A DNA stretch of 21,012 nt from JACPIL01 sp964362365 (GCA_964362365.1 CAYIEF010000016.1:1-21012), one strand, 5' to 3'; counted from the first letter of the stretch, positions 1 to 5,513 are shown. Numbers and translations are program-made. The notes: generated from the letters alone by a model not told the origin.

Positions 1-153
1 CACTTGAGTACGTTCGCCTAGTGTAGCAGGCAATTTGAACCGGGAAATCCTTGCGGAAACAAGCTCAATGGTACTTTCCTTGGAAAATAGTTCCAGGCTT
101 ACGCTTTTCTTTTCAGAAAATTTGCGCAGTACCGGGTTGTGCCACGTTGGCAT
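1..153 (-). CDS. Partial unknown protein, N-terminal 51 residues
   Basis: The minus strand is open from an ATG at 153 to the window edge, giving 51 residues beginning MPTWHNPVLRKFSEKK and still open at position 1. An in-frame TAA lies eight codons upstream (177-175), so the ATG at 153 is the only ordinary start. A TATA-like box (ATTTAAAT, 177-184) is centred about 27 nt upstream, which fits a leaderless transcript. The fragment is mixed charged and hydrophobic, with no signal peptide. I do not recognise the family. The plus-strand frame over the same bases has no such promoter and is probably a shadow. Confidence 0.6.
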   Translation of the reverse strand, partial: MPTWHNPVLRKFSEKKSVSLELFSKESTIELVSARISRFKLPATLGERTQV

Positions 154-175
154 AGGCAGTTTAGCCTTAAGTTCT

Positions 176-185
176 TATTTAAATA
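176..185 (-). promoter_or_regulatory. TATA box for the partial gene
   Basis: The A/T palindrome ATTTAAAT (177-184) is centred about 27 nt upstream of the ATG at 153, the archaeal spacing for a leaderless transcript. Inferred from spacing and composition only. Confidence 0.45.
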
Positions 186-226
186 TTTCGGCAGAAATGG
201 ATTCTCTACTCTTCTCTCACAATCCT

Positions 227-233
227 TAAATAC
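227..233 (+). promoter_or_regulatory. TATA box for the 255-641 gene
   Basis: TTAAATA lies 22-28 nt before the ATG at 255. No Shine-Dalgarno sequence is present, so a leaderless transcript starting at or near the ATG is likely. Confidence 0.45.
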
Positions 234-254
234 TTCTCCATCTTCTAATAAACT

Positions 255-641
255 ATGATCACCCAAGACTTCGTCAAAGAGCTGGAGATGGCTTTATATC
301 GTTCTTACGGACGGGCAAATACTAAAATCAAATCCCGCAGCGAGCACCAGCCTAACTTTGTCGGCGATACTACGCATAAAGAAGAAGTGGTGAGAGTGTT
401 TACTGAAGTGTTACAGGAACGAAAGCCAGTTTTGGAAAGCGAGATTCTCAAAGGCGGCCACAAAAATACCGCAGAAATGTTCAGCAAAGTATCCTCTATG
501 GTTGAGAATAAAGTTAGAGCAACTATGACTCGGTCATCCTTATCCAACAAAGGTTTTGATCAGGCTGCCTTTGAGAAGATGGTTAGAGATTTGAAAGTTG
601 AAGTAAGGGATGTTTTTTATAAGGGATATTTGGGGAACTAA
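255..641 (+). CDS. Small helical protein of unknown function
   Basis: A 128-residue soluble protein without cysteines, signal peptide or membrane segment. Its composition (many K, E, R, V and regularly spaced hydrophobics) suggests mostly alpha helix, with a basic, Ser/Thr-rich patch in the middle (around residues 86-100). I do not recognise a family. The start is supported by a TATA-like box 22-28 nt upstream and the absence of a Shine-Dalgarno site. Its stop codon overlaps the stop of the convergent zinc-ribbon gene by four bases. Confidence 0.7.
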   Translation: MITQDFVKELEMALYRSYGRANTKIKSRSEHQPNFVGDTTHKEEVVRVFTEVLQERKPVLESEILKGGHKNTAEMFSKVSSMVENKVRATMTRSSLSNKGFDQAAFEKMVRDLKVEVRDVFYKGYLGN

Positions 642-775
642 CTTTTTACTATTTCCTCATACCCGCAATCTAAACACGACTGATATTTTTTGCCTTTATA
701 TTCATAGAAATCAACGTGACAGGATTTGCATTTAGAACAGCAATACTTGTCATTTTCTGTAGCGGTGTGTACCAT
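638..775 (-). CDS. Mini zinc-ribbon protein, 45 aa
   Basis: This short reading frame encodes 45 residues with two cysteine pairs: C16/C19 (CKSC) and C34/C37 (CLDC), plus C12 and C13. CxxC-x14-CxxC is the pattern of a zinc ribbon, seen in RNA-polymerase-like, ribosomal and many small archaeal proteins. The second knuckle, CLDCGYEE, is typical of such ribbons. The ATG at 775 lies 10 nt past the 3' end of the tRNA on the same strand, with a short T run between them, so it may be read from the tRNA promoter. No Shine-Dalgarno site is seen. Its stop overlaps that of the convergent upstream gene by four bases. Function unknown; a nucleic-acid-binding role is a guess. Confidence 0.7.
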   Translation of the reverse strand: MVHTATENDKYCCSKCKSCHVDFYEYKGKKYQSCLDCGYEEIVKS

Positions 776-799
776 AGTAAAAAGGTGGCGGTGGGGAGA

Positions 800-819
800 C
801 TTTCAAACCATTGCCGGCT
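800..819 (-). other. tRNA intron 2, T-loop position 59/60, 20 nt
   Basis: Excision of 819-800 restores a seven-base T loop, TTCAAAT. The precursor forms a helix of five to six pairs (TTCAAA 825-820 with TTTGAA 807-802). A three-base bulge AGT (801-799) lies next to the T stem, and a 5' bulge A820-A819-G818 precedes a short inner CC/GG helix. That resembles a bulge-helix-bulge cut by the archaeal splicing endonuclease. Moving the boundaries by one base gives TTCAAGT, also acceptable. Confidence 0.7.
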
Positions 820-841
820 TTTGAACTCCCGACCTCAAGAT

Positions 842-890
842 TACGCCAAGATATTTTGTCATAGGGATAAACCCTCATCACTCATATCTA
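842..890 (-). other. tRNA intron 1, canonical position 37/38, 49 nt
   Basis: This insert lies directly 3' of the base after the anticodon, the standard archaeal site. In the precursor the loop CTCATA (896-891) can pair with TATGAG (886-881) around a TAGA tetraloop. A second TCTTG copy inside the intron (851-847) could compete for the anticodon stem. I could not build a textbook 3-4-3 bulge-helix-bulge, so the junction may be relaxed. Confidence 0.75.
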
Positions 891-973
891 TATGAGTCTT
901 GCGCTATAAACCAGGTTAAGCTACACCGCCAATAAGCCAGAAATAAGCTAAGTTGTTATAAAAAGGTTTCTGC

Positions 974-1228
974 TTACTTGACGTTTATCTTTCTCCATCC
1001 CTCAGCAGTGCAATGTCTATCGTACAACGTTAACTTTCCATTCGCATCAGTACAAAGCACTTGATATCTACACTCATTTTGGCTTCCCTCGGAGCAATTG
1101 ATGTCTTTTACCTCATAACAATCTTCTGGCTTTGTCAAATTTACATTTCTATCTACTCGTGAAACATCTGTCCTCTCTTCGCATCCTACTAATCCGACCA
1201 ATCCTAAGATCATTATTTCTTTTCTCAT
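974..1228 (-). CDS. Small cysteine-rich lipoprotein
   Basis: 84 residues starting at ATG 1228, chosen over the GTG at 1237 because AGGTGA sits about 5 nt upstream of it. MRK is followed by a short hydrophobic segment and the lipobox LVGC (C16), so the protein should be exported and lipid-anchored. The mature part is polar and holds five further cysteines (in ECYEV-like, INCSE, NECRY, VLCTD and RHCTA contexts), which suggests disulfides outside the cell. No family recognised. It stands alone, downstream of a plus-strand-promoter region and upstream of the tRNA on the same strand. Confidence 0.75.
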   Translation of the reverse strand: MRKEIMILGLVGLVGCEERTDVSRVDRNVNLTKPEDCYEVKDINCSEGSQNECRYQVLCTDANGKLTLYDRHCTAEGWRKINVK

Positions 1229-1316
1229 TTGAATCACCTTGCAAATTAAGAAGAAACATGTTTTTAAGCATTTCTATAATCCAATCCCCTCATATTAACA
1301 AAAATCTCCGAAAACC

Positions 1317-1325
1317 ATTTAAATA
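1317..1325 (+). promoter_or_regulatory. TATA box for the toxin-antitoxin pair
   Basis: ATTTAAATA ends 20 nt before the antitoxin ATG at 1345. No Shine-Dalgarno site is present, consistent with a leaderless first gene. Confidence 0.45.
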
Positions 1326-1344
1326 AAATCATCCTTTAAGTAGT

Positions 1345-1548
1345 ATGACAACAGAAGTCAAGCAAATATTAAGTGAACTAAAATCAATCAAAGAAGAGCT
1401 GCATTACATTAAGGTGCATATGGTTGATGCTGATACAATTCTCACTGCAGAAGAAAAGCAACTTCTGGATGAAAGCATTAAAAATGAGAAAGCAGGCAGA
1501 CTTACTTCTTTAGAGGCACTTAAGAATGTTCGAAATAAGTCTGGATAA
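1345..1548 (+). CDS. RelB-type antitoxin
   Basis: 67 residues, rich in K and E. It starts with a helix (TEVKQILSELKSIKEELHYI) and carries LTAEEKQLLDESIKNEKAGRLTS, close to the DNA-binding or linker part of short archaeal RelB-like antitoxins, where a 'L..EE...l..a......G...s.eea' pattern is common. The C-terminal part should wrap the toxin. It overlaps the toxin gene by 23 nt, the usual translationally coupled antitoxin-first arrangement. It likely represses its own promoter, though I see no clear operator. The call rests mostly on the pairing with the RelE-type gene. Confidence 0.75.
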   Translation: MTTEVKQILSELKSIKEELHYIKVHMVDADTILTAEEKQLLDESIKNEKAGRLTSLEALKNVRNKSG

Positions 1549-1783
1549 GCAGGCTGATAAGTTTCTTAGGAAATGTGAGAAAATTCTTTTTGACAGAATT
1601 GTTAAGAAGCTAGAAGAACTTAAACTAAATCCTGTTCCTCATGATGCAAAGAGGGTTCAGGGATATAATGAGCCAACTTTCAGAATTAGAATTGGAGATT
1701 ATCGTGCTCTTTATAGAATTAATCATGAAGGAAAGAAAATTATTGTTGTAAAAGTTGATAAAAGAGAGAATGTTTATTCCTAA
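1526..1783 (+). CDS. relE: RelE/ParE-family toxin, probable mRNA interferase
   Basis: 85 residues with the RelE fold pattern: an N-terminal strand and two helices (FEISLDKQADKFLRKCEK...RIVKKLEEL). Then come RVQGYNEPTFRIRIGDYRALYRI, matching the family 'L.G....fRiR.GdYRvlY', and a C-terminal strand VVKVDKRENVY, matching 'v.v...R..vY'. The conserved basic residues (R53, R55, R60, R80) and Y85-region tyrosine are in place, so it looks active. RelE enzymes cleave mRNA in the ribosomal A site when the antitoxin is degraded. Overlaps the antitoxin gene. Its stop shares four bases with the convergent ASCH gene. Confidence 0.88.
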   Translation: MFEISLDKQADKFLRKCEKILFDRIVKKLEELKLNPVPHDAKRVQGYNEPTFRIRIGDYRALYRINHEGKKIIVVKVDKRENVYS

Positions 1784-2202
1784 AATTTCTTTATAGAATC
1801 AATCCGATCTATAGTAATCCAGGCTGCCATCAAGCCATACCCTTTTTTATTGATCTCAAATGGCTCAATCTCTTCTACATTCTCTAAGAAAACCAGCGTA
1901 CAAAAGTTCTTATCCTTAACTTTTTCCGCATACGAAAGAGAAACGCCTAATCGTGCTCCATATTCTTCTAATAAATTCCTAATTTTATGTTCATTTAAAT
2001 TATCAAAAAAAAGGACTTTAGAAACTATAGCCCTCGCTGTCACTAATTCTCCTGATTCTTTGAAGTAAATTACCTCCCCCACAGCAATATTTTCATACGG
2101 TGTTTTCTTGAATTTATACCAGCGTGATTCAATAGTCTTTTCACCGGAAAGAATTTTTGCCAATAACTTGCTTTGTTTGGAAAGGATGGCGAGATGTTCC
2201 AT
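1780..2202 (-). CDS. ASCH-domain protein
   Basis: 140 residues forming a complete single ASCH domain, a PUA-like beta barrel thought to bind RNA or modified nucleotides. The diagnostic N-terminal motif GxKxxExR is present as GEKTIESR (residues 20-27). It is followed by a VGEVIYFKESG strand typical of the barrel and a C-terminal GYGLMAAWITIDRI strand. Some ASCH proteins are RNA-binding, and a few act as ribonucleases or amidohydrolases on modified cytidine. The exact role here is unknown. No Shine-Dalgarno site. Transcribed in the same direction as the HIT gene upstream, 63 nt away. Confidence 0.82.
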   Translation of the reverse strand: MEHLAILSKQSKLLAKILSGEKTIESRWYKFKKTPYENIAVGEVIYFKESGELVTARAIVSKVLFFDNLNEHKIRNLLEEYGARLGVSLSYAEKVKDKNFCTLVFLENVEEIEPFEINKKGYGLMAAWITIDRIDSIKKF

Positions 2203-2265
2203 TTTAGCTTGAATAATTTTCTGTTACGTAAAGCGTCACTTTTGATGAACCTTTTGTAAAAGTTC

Positions 2266-2670
2266 TTACCTGAACAACTTCCCCACTTCTTCCACACTCA
2301 TGCTTCCCGGATTCTTGATGATGGAATGCATGCTCCCGCCGCCATCTCCAATATACCGTGGCATTACATGAACATGTAAATGTGGCACTACTTGCCCAGC
2401 AGCAACATTATGATTCCAACCGACATTGAATCCATCCGGTTGTAATGCCTTCTGTACCTTGTCCATGGTCTTCCTGACCGCAACCATCAATTCCTGCAAT
2501 TGCTTGTCAGAGAAGTCGAATACGGTTATTCCATGTTCTTTAGGAATCACTACCGTATGCCCTTTGGAATGCGGCTTCACATCCAGAAAAGCCAATACTC
2601 TGTTATCTTCATACACTTTTTGTGCAGGAATTTCTCCTTTGCCGATTTTGCAGAAGATGCAATTATCCAT
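2266..2670 (-). CDS. HIT-family nucleotide hydrolase/transferase
   Basis: 134 residues, the normal length for a HINT/HIT protein. It begins CIFCKIGKGEIPA (Cys4/Cys7, as in zinc-binding HIT members), carries FLDVKPHSKGHTVVIPKEH, and ends its core with the catalytic histidine triad HLHVHV (His97, His99, His101). The middle histidine attacks the alpha phosphate of adenosine phosphoramidates or dinucleotides. A cytosolic nucleotide-conjugate hydrolase is the safest call. It is divergent from the NrtR-like gene and appears to share its palindromic TATA box, so the two may be co-regulated. Confidence 0.92.
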   Translation of the reverse strand: MDNCIFCKIGKGEIPAQKVYEDNRVLAFLDVKPHSKGHTVVIPKEHGITVFDFSDKQLQELMVAVRKTMDKVQKALQPDGFNVGWNHNVAAGQVVPHLHVHVMPRYIGDGGGSMHSIIKNPGSMSVEEVGKLFR

Positions 2671-2692
2671 TTTAATTTAAGAGAAGAGAAAA

Positions 2693-2700
2693 TTTATAAA
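2693..2700. promoter_or_regulatory. Shared palindromic TATA box for the HIT and NrtR-like genes
   Basis: TTTATAAA is its own reverse complement. Its centre is 26-27 nt from the HIT ATG (2670, minus) and 28-29 nt from the regulator ATG (2725, plus). Neither gene has a Shine-Dalgarno site, so one TBP site may serve two divergent leaderless genes. Confidence 0.6.
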
Positions 2701-2724
2701 CATTCTTATTGTATAAGACACACA

Positions 2725-3390
2725 ATGTCTGCACCAGATGATGATTTCTTCCAATACAAAATGCCAGGGGTTGCGGTAGATGTTGTTCTCTTTACGATAA
2801 GAGATAACGATCTGCAGGCGGGTTTGATCCAGCGAGCAGAAGAACCCTACTCGGGGAAATTTGCTTTGCCGGGAAGATTTGTGCGCTACGAAGAACCGAT
2901 CGAAGAAACTGCCAGAATGGCGTTAAAACTAAAAGGCGGCATCGATCCAGATTTAGTTTTTCTCGAGCAATTATACACCTTTGGCCAGAATTTAAAGCGG
3001 GATACCAGAATCAGGACTATCTCTATCGTCTATTACGGGTTAGTTGATTCACAGAAAATAGATTTTCAAACCAGTAGCAAATTCATCTGGAAATCCGTCT
3101 ATAAATTGCCACCTTTAGCGTTTGATCACAAAGATGTAATAGAATATGCCATCCAACGCCTGCGCAAAAAAGTCTTGGAGAGTGATTTTGCCTTCCAACT
3201 GATGCCGGAGGAATTCACCTTAAGCGAACTGCAAAAAGCTTACGAGACAATTCTTGACAAAGAAGTGGACAAACGCAATTTCCGTAAAAAGATCATGGAA
3301 TTACACATACTCAAAGATCTTAAGAAGCAGAAAATGGAAGGCGCGCATCGCCCGGCGCAGCTGTATTCTTTTATGAAGAAAAAGAAGTGA
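2725..3390 (+). CDS. nrtR: NrtR-like regulator of NAD metabolism (degenerate Nudix + winged helix)
   Basis: 221 residues from ATG 2725; the longer frame from 2500 runs through the divergent HIT gene and lacks the TATA spacing. Residues about 12-145 are a Nudix fold, and about 155-221 a winged-helix DNA-binding domain (FTLSELQKAYETILDKEVDKRNFRKKI, then a basic wing ending in KKKK). In the Nudix box G50, E56 and R64 remain, but the catalytic glutamates of REUxEE are M65, K68 and L69. That fits NrtR, which binds ADP-ribose as a ligand and represses NAD salvage genes. It stands at the head of the NAD gene run, exactly where such a regulator is expected. No operator could be assigned. A related non-NAD Nudix regulator cannot be excluded. 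Confidence 0.82.
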   Translation: MSAPDDDFFQYKMPGVAVDVVLFTIRDNDLQAGLIQRAEEPYSGKFALPGRFVRYEEPIEETARMALKLKGGIDPDLVFLEQLYTFGQNLKRDTRIRTISIVYYGLVDSQKIDFQTSSKFIWKSVYKLPPLAFDHKDVIEYAIQRLRKKVLESDFAFQLMPEEFTLSELQKAYETILDKEVDKRNFRKKIMELHILKDLKKQKMEGAHRPAQLYSFMKKKK

Positions 3391-3419
3391 ATTTCTGAAA
3401 TAAACACTATAGTTACACA

Positions 3420-3432
3420 ATATTTATATATA
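3420..3432 (+). promoter_or_regulatory. Probable TATA box ahead of the 5' hairpin and small gene
   Basis: An A/T tract (ATATTTATATATA region) lies about 25-35 nt before the hairpin at 3457. Transcription would then start close to the hairpin, placing it at the 5' end of a leader of roughly 90 nt. Imperfect TTACAC/GTGTTAC copies flank it (3413-3450), with AGTGT and ACACT arms at 3433-3449 seven bases apart, possibly an operator. Confidence 0.4.
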
Positions 3433-3456
3433 AGTGTTACATTTACACTAACTAAC

Positions 3457-3490
3457 GGGAGCAGCCAAAGTTGGTTGTTCCCTTATTTTT
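3457..3490 (+). terminator. 10-bp hairpin followed by T-rich tract: terminator or 5' leader element
   Basis: GGGAGCAGCC (3457-3466) pairs over all ten bases with GGTTGTTCCC (3473-3482), including two G-U pairs, around the loop AAAGTT. TTATTTTT follows. It could end the NrtR-like transcript. It also lies just downstream of a TATA-like box, so it could instead be a leader structure or attenuator for the genes from 3544 onward. Confidence 0.5.
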
Positions 3491-3543
3491 ATAAAAGAGT
3501 AAGTGTAAGAAAAACACAAACAAGCGCAACGGAGGGATGAACA

Positions 3544-3762
3544 ATGGGAATGGCCTCTTCAGATGATGAATATGCCATAATGATGGATGATGCAATCCAA
3601 AGAAAAATGGATGAACTTGCGGAAATTGTTAGTCGGAGACCGGCTTATGGGGAAGATTATAGAACTGAACTGGATTATGCGTATCAGAGAAGTTCTGAAA
3701 TTGGAAAAGCACGTGAACTTGCTGCGTTAATACAATCACACGATGAACATTATAGGAGATAA
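3544..3762 (+). CDS. Small acidic protein of unknown function, 72 aa
   Basis: 72 residues, strongly charged (D, E, R), helical, no cysteines. It starts MGMASSDDEYAIMMDDAI and is rich in Y and R toward the end. I recognise no family. The start is well supported by GGAGG (3531-3535), 8 nt before the ATG, one of the strongest ribosome-binding sites in the window, whereas most first genes here look leaderless. It lies between the regulator and the NAD genes on the same strand, so its transcript may lead the operon. Confidence 0.65.
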   Translation: MGMASSDDEYAIMMDDAIQRKMDELAEIVSRRPAYGEDYRTELDYAYQRSSEIGKARELAALIQSHDEHYRR

Positions 3763-3794
3763 AAAAGTATACAAAGACCAGGGGGGGGTTAAAA

Positions 3795-3899
3795 ATGGAA
3801 ACAACAACAGAAAACATCGGTAAAATTCATGGATGCTATGGTGACAGCATTGTTTTGCTTTGCTACGGCGATGATGGATTAACCTTAACAGTTGCATAA
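3795..3899 (+). CDS. Possible 34-aa peptide
   Basis: The ATG at 3795 opens a 34-residue frame (METTTENIGKIHGCYGD... ending in LTLTVA) closed by TAA. It follows a run of eight G (3781-3788) at Shine-Dalgarno distance (6 nt) and ends three bases before the next ATG. The GDDG and LLCYGDDG wording resembles no family I know. It is too short to be sure it is translated. Its position, its ribosome-binding tract and the absence of another gene there are the support. Confidence 0.4.
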   Translation: METTTENIGKIHGCYGDSIVLLCYGDDGLTLTVA

Positions 3900-3902
3900 A
3901 AA

Positions 3903-4352
3903 ATGAAATACTTCGAAGCCCCAACCGAATATCTCGGAAATGAAAGAAGCCTTTTCCTAGCCGGCGGCATAACCGGATGTCCTGATTGGCAGCGCGAGTT
4001 AACTGACTTATTAAAAAATGAAGATATAGTTTTATTAAATCCACGTAGAGCTAAATTTCCCATGCATGATAAAGATGCAGCTCGAGAACAAATCGAATGG
4101 GAGTATCGGCATTTCTGCGAAACCGCTGCTGTTTCATTTTGGTTTCCTAAAGAAACATTGTGCCCTATCACTTTATATGAATTAGGCGTTCAAATGATTA
4201 AAAATAAGCCATTGTTTGTTGGGGTCCATCCAGAGTACGAAAGAAAAGTAGATATAGAAATTCAAACACAATTAAAAAGACCGGAAATTGAGATAGTGTA
4301 TGATCTGAATGCACTTTCACATAAAATTAAGGAATGGGTGAAAACAAAATGA
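3903..4352 (+). CDS. Nucleoside 2-deoxyribosyltransferase-like protein
   Basis: 149 residues matching the nucleoside deoxyribosyltransferase-like fold: FLAGGITGCPDWQREL (nucleotide-binding start, 'laGgi....dWr.e'), LLNPRRAKFP, an EQIEWEYRHF helix with the acidic catalytic region, and PITLYELGVQM, where the E is the family's usual active-site or dimer-interface position. Family members cleave or transfer N-glycosidic bonds of nucleosides or nucleotides. In this operon the substrate could be a nicotinamide or adenine ribotide, but that is inference. No Shine-Dalgarno site; it starts 3 nt after the preceding small frame. Its end overlaps nicotinamidase by four bases (ATGA), implying translational coupling. 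Confidence 0.78.
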   Translation: MKYFEAPTEYLGNERSLFLAGGITGCPDWQRELTDLLKNEDIVLLNPRRAKFPMHDKDAAREQIEWEYRHFCETAAVSFWFPKETLCPITLYELGVQMIKNKPLFVGVHPEYERKVDIEIQTQLKRPEIEIVYDLNALSHKIKEWVKTK

Positions 4353-4978
4353 GCAGGACAATATTTTGGAATGTGGAAACGCAATATGATTTCATGAAAC
4401 CGGAGGGAAAATTATCCGTTCCCGGTGCAATTGAAATTGAAGGAAATCTAGAATATCTTACCAAAATAGCAGCTGATCGTGGAATAAAAGTCGTCAATAC
4501 TGCAGATCATCACACTTTGGATTCACGAGAACTTTCAGACACACCAGATTTCAAAACAACTTTTCCACCACATTGTCTCGCCGGAACGACTGGAGCAGAA
4601 TTTATTGATGCTACCAAACCAGTAAATCCGTATGTTATTGATTGGAAAGATAAAAGCTTTGATCCCGCAAAAGTGCAAAAGCACCGCAATATTGTTCTAT
4701 ACAAAGATGAGTTTGATGCTTTCCATCCGACCGGAGCACCGCATACAGAAAAAGTTCTCAATGAACTAAATCCACAGAGAGTAATTGTCTACGGTGTAGC
4801 AACGAATGTCTGTGTTGATTTCGCAGTGCAAGGACTGTTACAGCGTGGGGTTGAGGTGTACGTGCCGACAGATGCTATTAAAGAATTGCCAGGATTGCCA
4901 TTGGAAGAGGTATTAAACTCATGGAAGGAAAAGGGTGCAACACTAATCAAAACTGACGAGGTGTCTAGATACATCTAA
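4349..4978 (+). CDS. pncA: Nicotinamidase (isochorismatase superfamily)
   Basis: Deamidates nicotinamide to nicotinate, the first step of Preiss-Handler NAD salvage. ATG 4349 is preferred over 4334: it gives an ATGA overlap with the previous gene and has GGTGA about 7 nt upstream. The 209-residue product has the catalytic triad D14 (TQYDF), K119 and C155 (VYGVATNVCVDFA). It has metal-site residues D53/H55 and H75, and the highly diagnostic PPHCLAGTTGAEF. Residue 10-11 differs from the usual D-x-Q-x-D-F opening (here NVETQYDF), but the essential Asp is kept. GNAT and NadE genes follow with almost no gap. Confidence 0.92.
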   Translation: MSRTIFWNVETQYDFMKPEGKLSVPGAIEIEGNLEYLTKIAADRGIKVVNTADHHTLDSRELSDTPDFKTTFPPHCLAGTTGAEFIDATKPVNPYVIDWKDKSFDPAKVQKHRNIVLYKDEFDAFHPTGAPHTEKVLNELNPQRVIVYGVATNVCVDFAVQGLLQRGVEVYVPTDAIKELPGLPLEEVLNSWKEKGATLIKTDEVSRYI

Positions 4979-4979
4979 A

Positions 4980-5513
4980 ATGCCGCAGGTAAACTTACGT
5001 CCAATTGAACTGAGCGATCTAGAACATATCATGGAATGGGTTAATGATCAGGAAGTAGTGGGGAAATTTAACGATCTAGGGAAAATAACCACTCGTGAAG
5101 AAGAGCAGAAATATCTAGAGAGAATTATTGCCAGTGACAAAGGTCAGCTCTACGCTATTGAGACTGCAGATGGCAATTATGTTGGTAACATCGGCCTGCA
5201 CGACATTGATCAAGTTCGAAAAAGTGCACGATTTGGGTTGATCATCGGCAAAAAACAATACTGGGGTCAAGGCTATGCGCAAAGTGCAATCCAAGCTTTG
5301 CTCGAAGTAGCTTTCCAGCAACAGTGCTTGCAAATCGTCTGGGAAAAATTTCTTACTACTAATGAAAAGATGAAACACATTAATGTTGATAAGTACGGTT
5401 TTAGAATCGATGGGATCCTGCCTGATGAATACTTTAAAGACGGAAAATATTATGACATGATTAAAGTATCAATGATCGCAGATAATTATCATAAGATGAG
5501 GGTGAAAAAATGA
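4980..5513 (+). CDS. GNAT-family N-acetyltransferase
   Basis: 177 residues of RimJ/RimL/SpeG type. The N-terminal strand VNLRPIELSDLEHIMEWVND is typical of this group. The acetyl-CoA-binding segment shows as GKKQYWGQGYAQSAIQALL (about residues 91-109), matching the Q/R-x-x-G-x-G/A loop. A beta-bulge strand NYVGNIGLHDID precedes it, and the C terminus (YGFRIDGILPDEYFKDGKYYDMIKVSM) is the usual ending. The acceptor (protein, polyamine or small molecule) cannot be read from sequence. Its tight position, one base after pncA and overlapping nadE by four bases, suggests a role tied to NAD supply, perhaps acetylating an enzyme of the cluster. Confidence 0.88.
   Translation: MPQVNLRPIELSDLEHIMEWVNDQEVVGKFNDLGKITTREEEQKYLERIIASDKGQLYAIETADGNYVGNIGLHDIDQVRKSARFGLIIGKKQYWGQGYAQSAIQALLEVAFQQQCLQIVWEKFLTTNEKMKHINVDKYGFRIDGILPDEYFKDGKYYDMIKVSMIADNYHKMRVKK

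Larger units (their letters stand above)
786..930 (-). tRNA. tRNA with CAU anticodon (elongator Met or Ile2), two predicted introns
   Basis: On the minus strand the acceptor stem GGCGGTG (930-924) pairs with CACCGCC (793-787), with discriminator A at 786 and no encoded CCA. The anticodon stem CAAGA (901-897) pairs with TCTTG (840-836). The loop CTCATA (896-891) continues after a 49-nt insert with A841, giving anticodon CAT. The T stem GGGAG (830-826) pairs with CTCCC (798-794), but the loop is 27 nt instead of 7. Removing 819-800 leaves the consensus loop TTCAAAT. The spliced product is 76 nt with a normal D arm. The loop ACTCATAATC is shared by elongator Met and Ile2 tRNAs, so identity stays open. 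It is not an initiator, because the anticodon stem lacks the three G-C pairs. Confidence 0.85.

Noticed and set aside
35..229. 64-residue plus-strand frame near the start of the window
   Set aside because: No promoter at the right distance, no known family, and the opposite strand carries a more protein-like open frame with a TATA box.
842..890. C/D-box guide RNA inside the tRNA intron
   Set aside because: GTGATGA (881-875) matches a C box, but no CTGA D box follows, so a guide is not supported.
2500..2724. Longer N terminus for the NrtR-like gene
   Set aside because: It runs antisense through the HIT gene and past the shared TATA box; ATG 2725 has correct spacing.
3391..3543. A definite NrtR operator
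   Set aside because: AGTGT...ACACT arms and TTACAC repeats are seen, but they are short and unlike the bacterial consensus, and no second site in the window repeats them.
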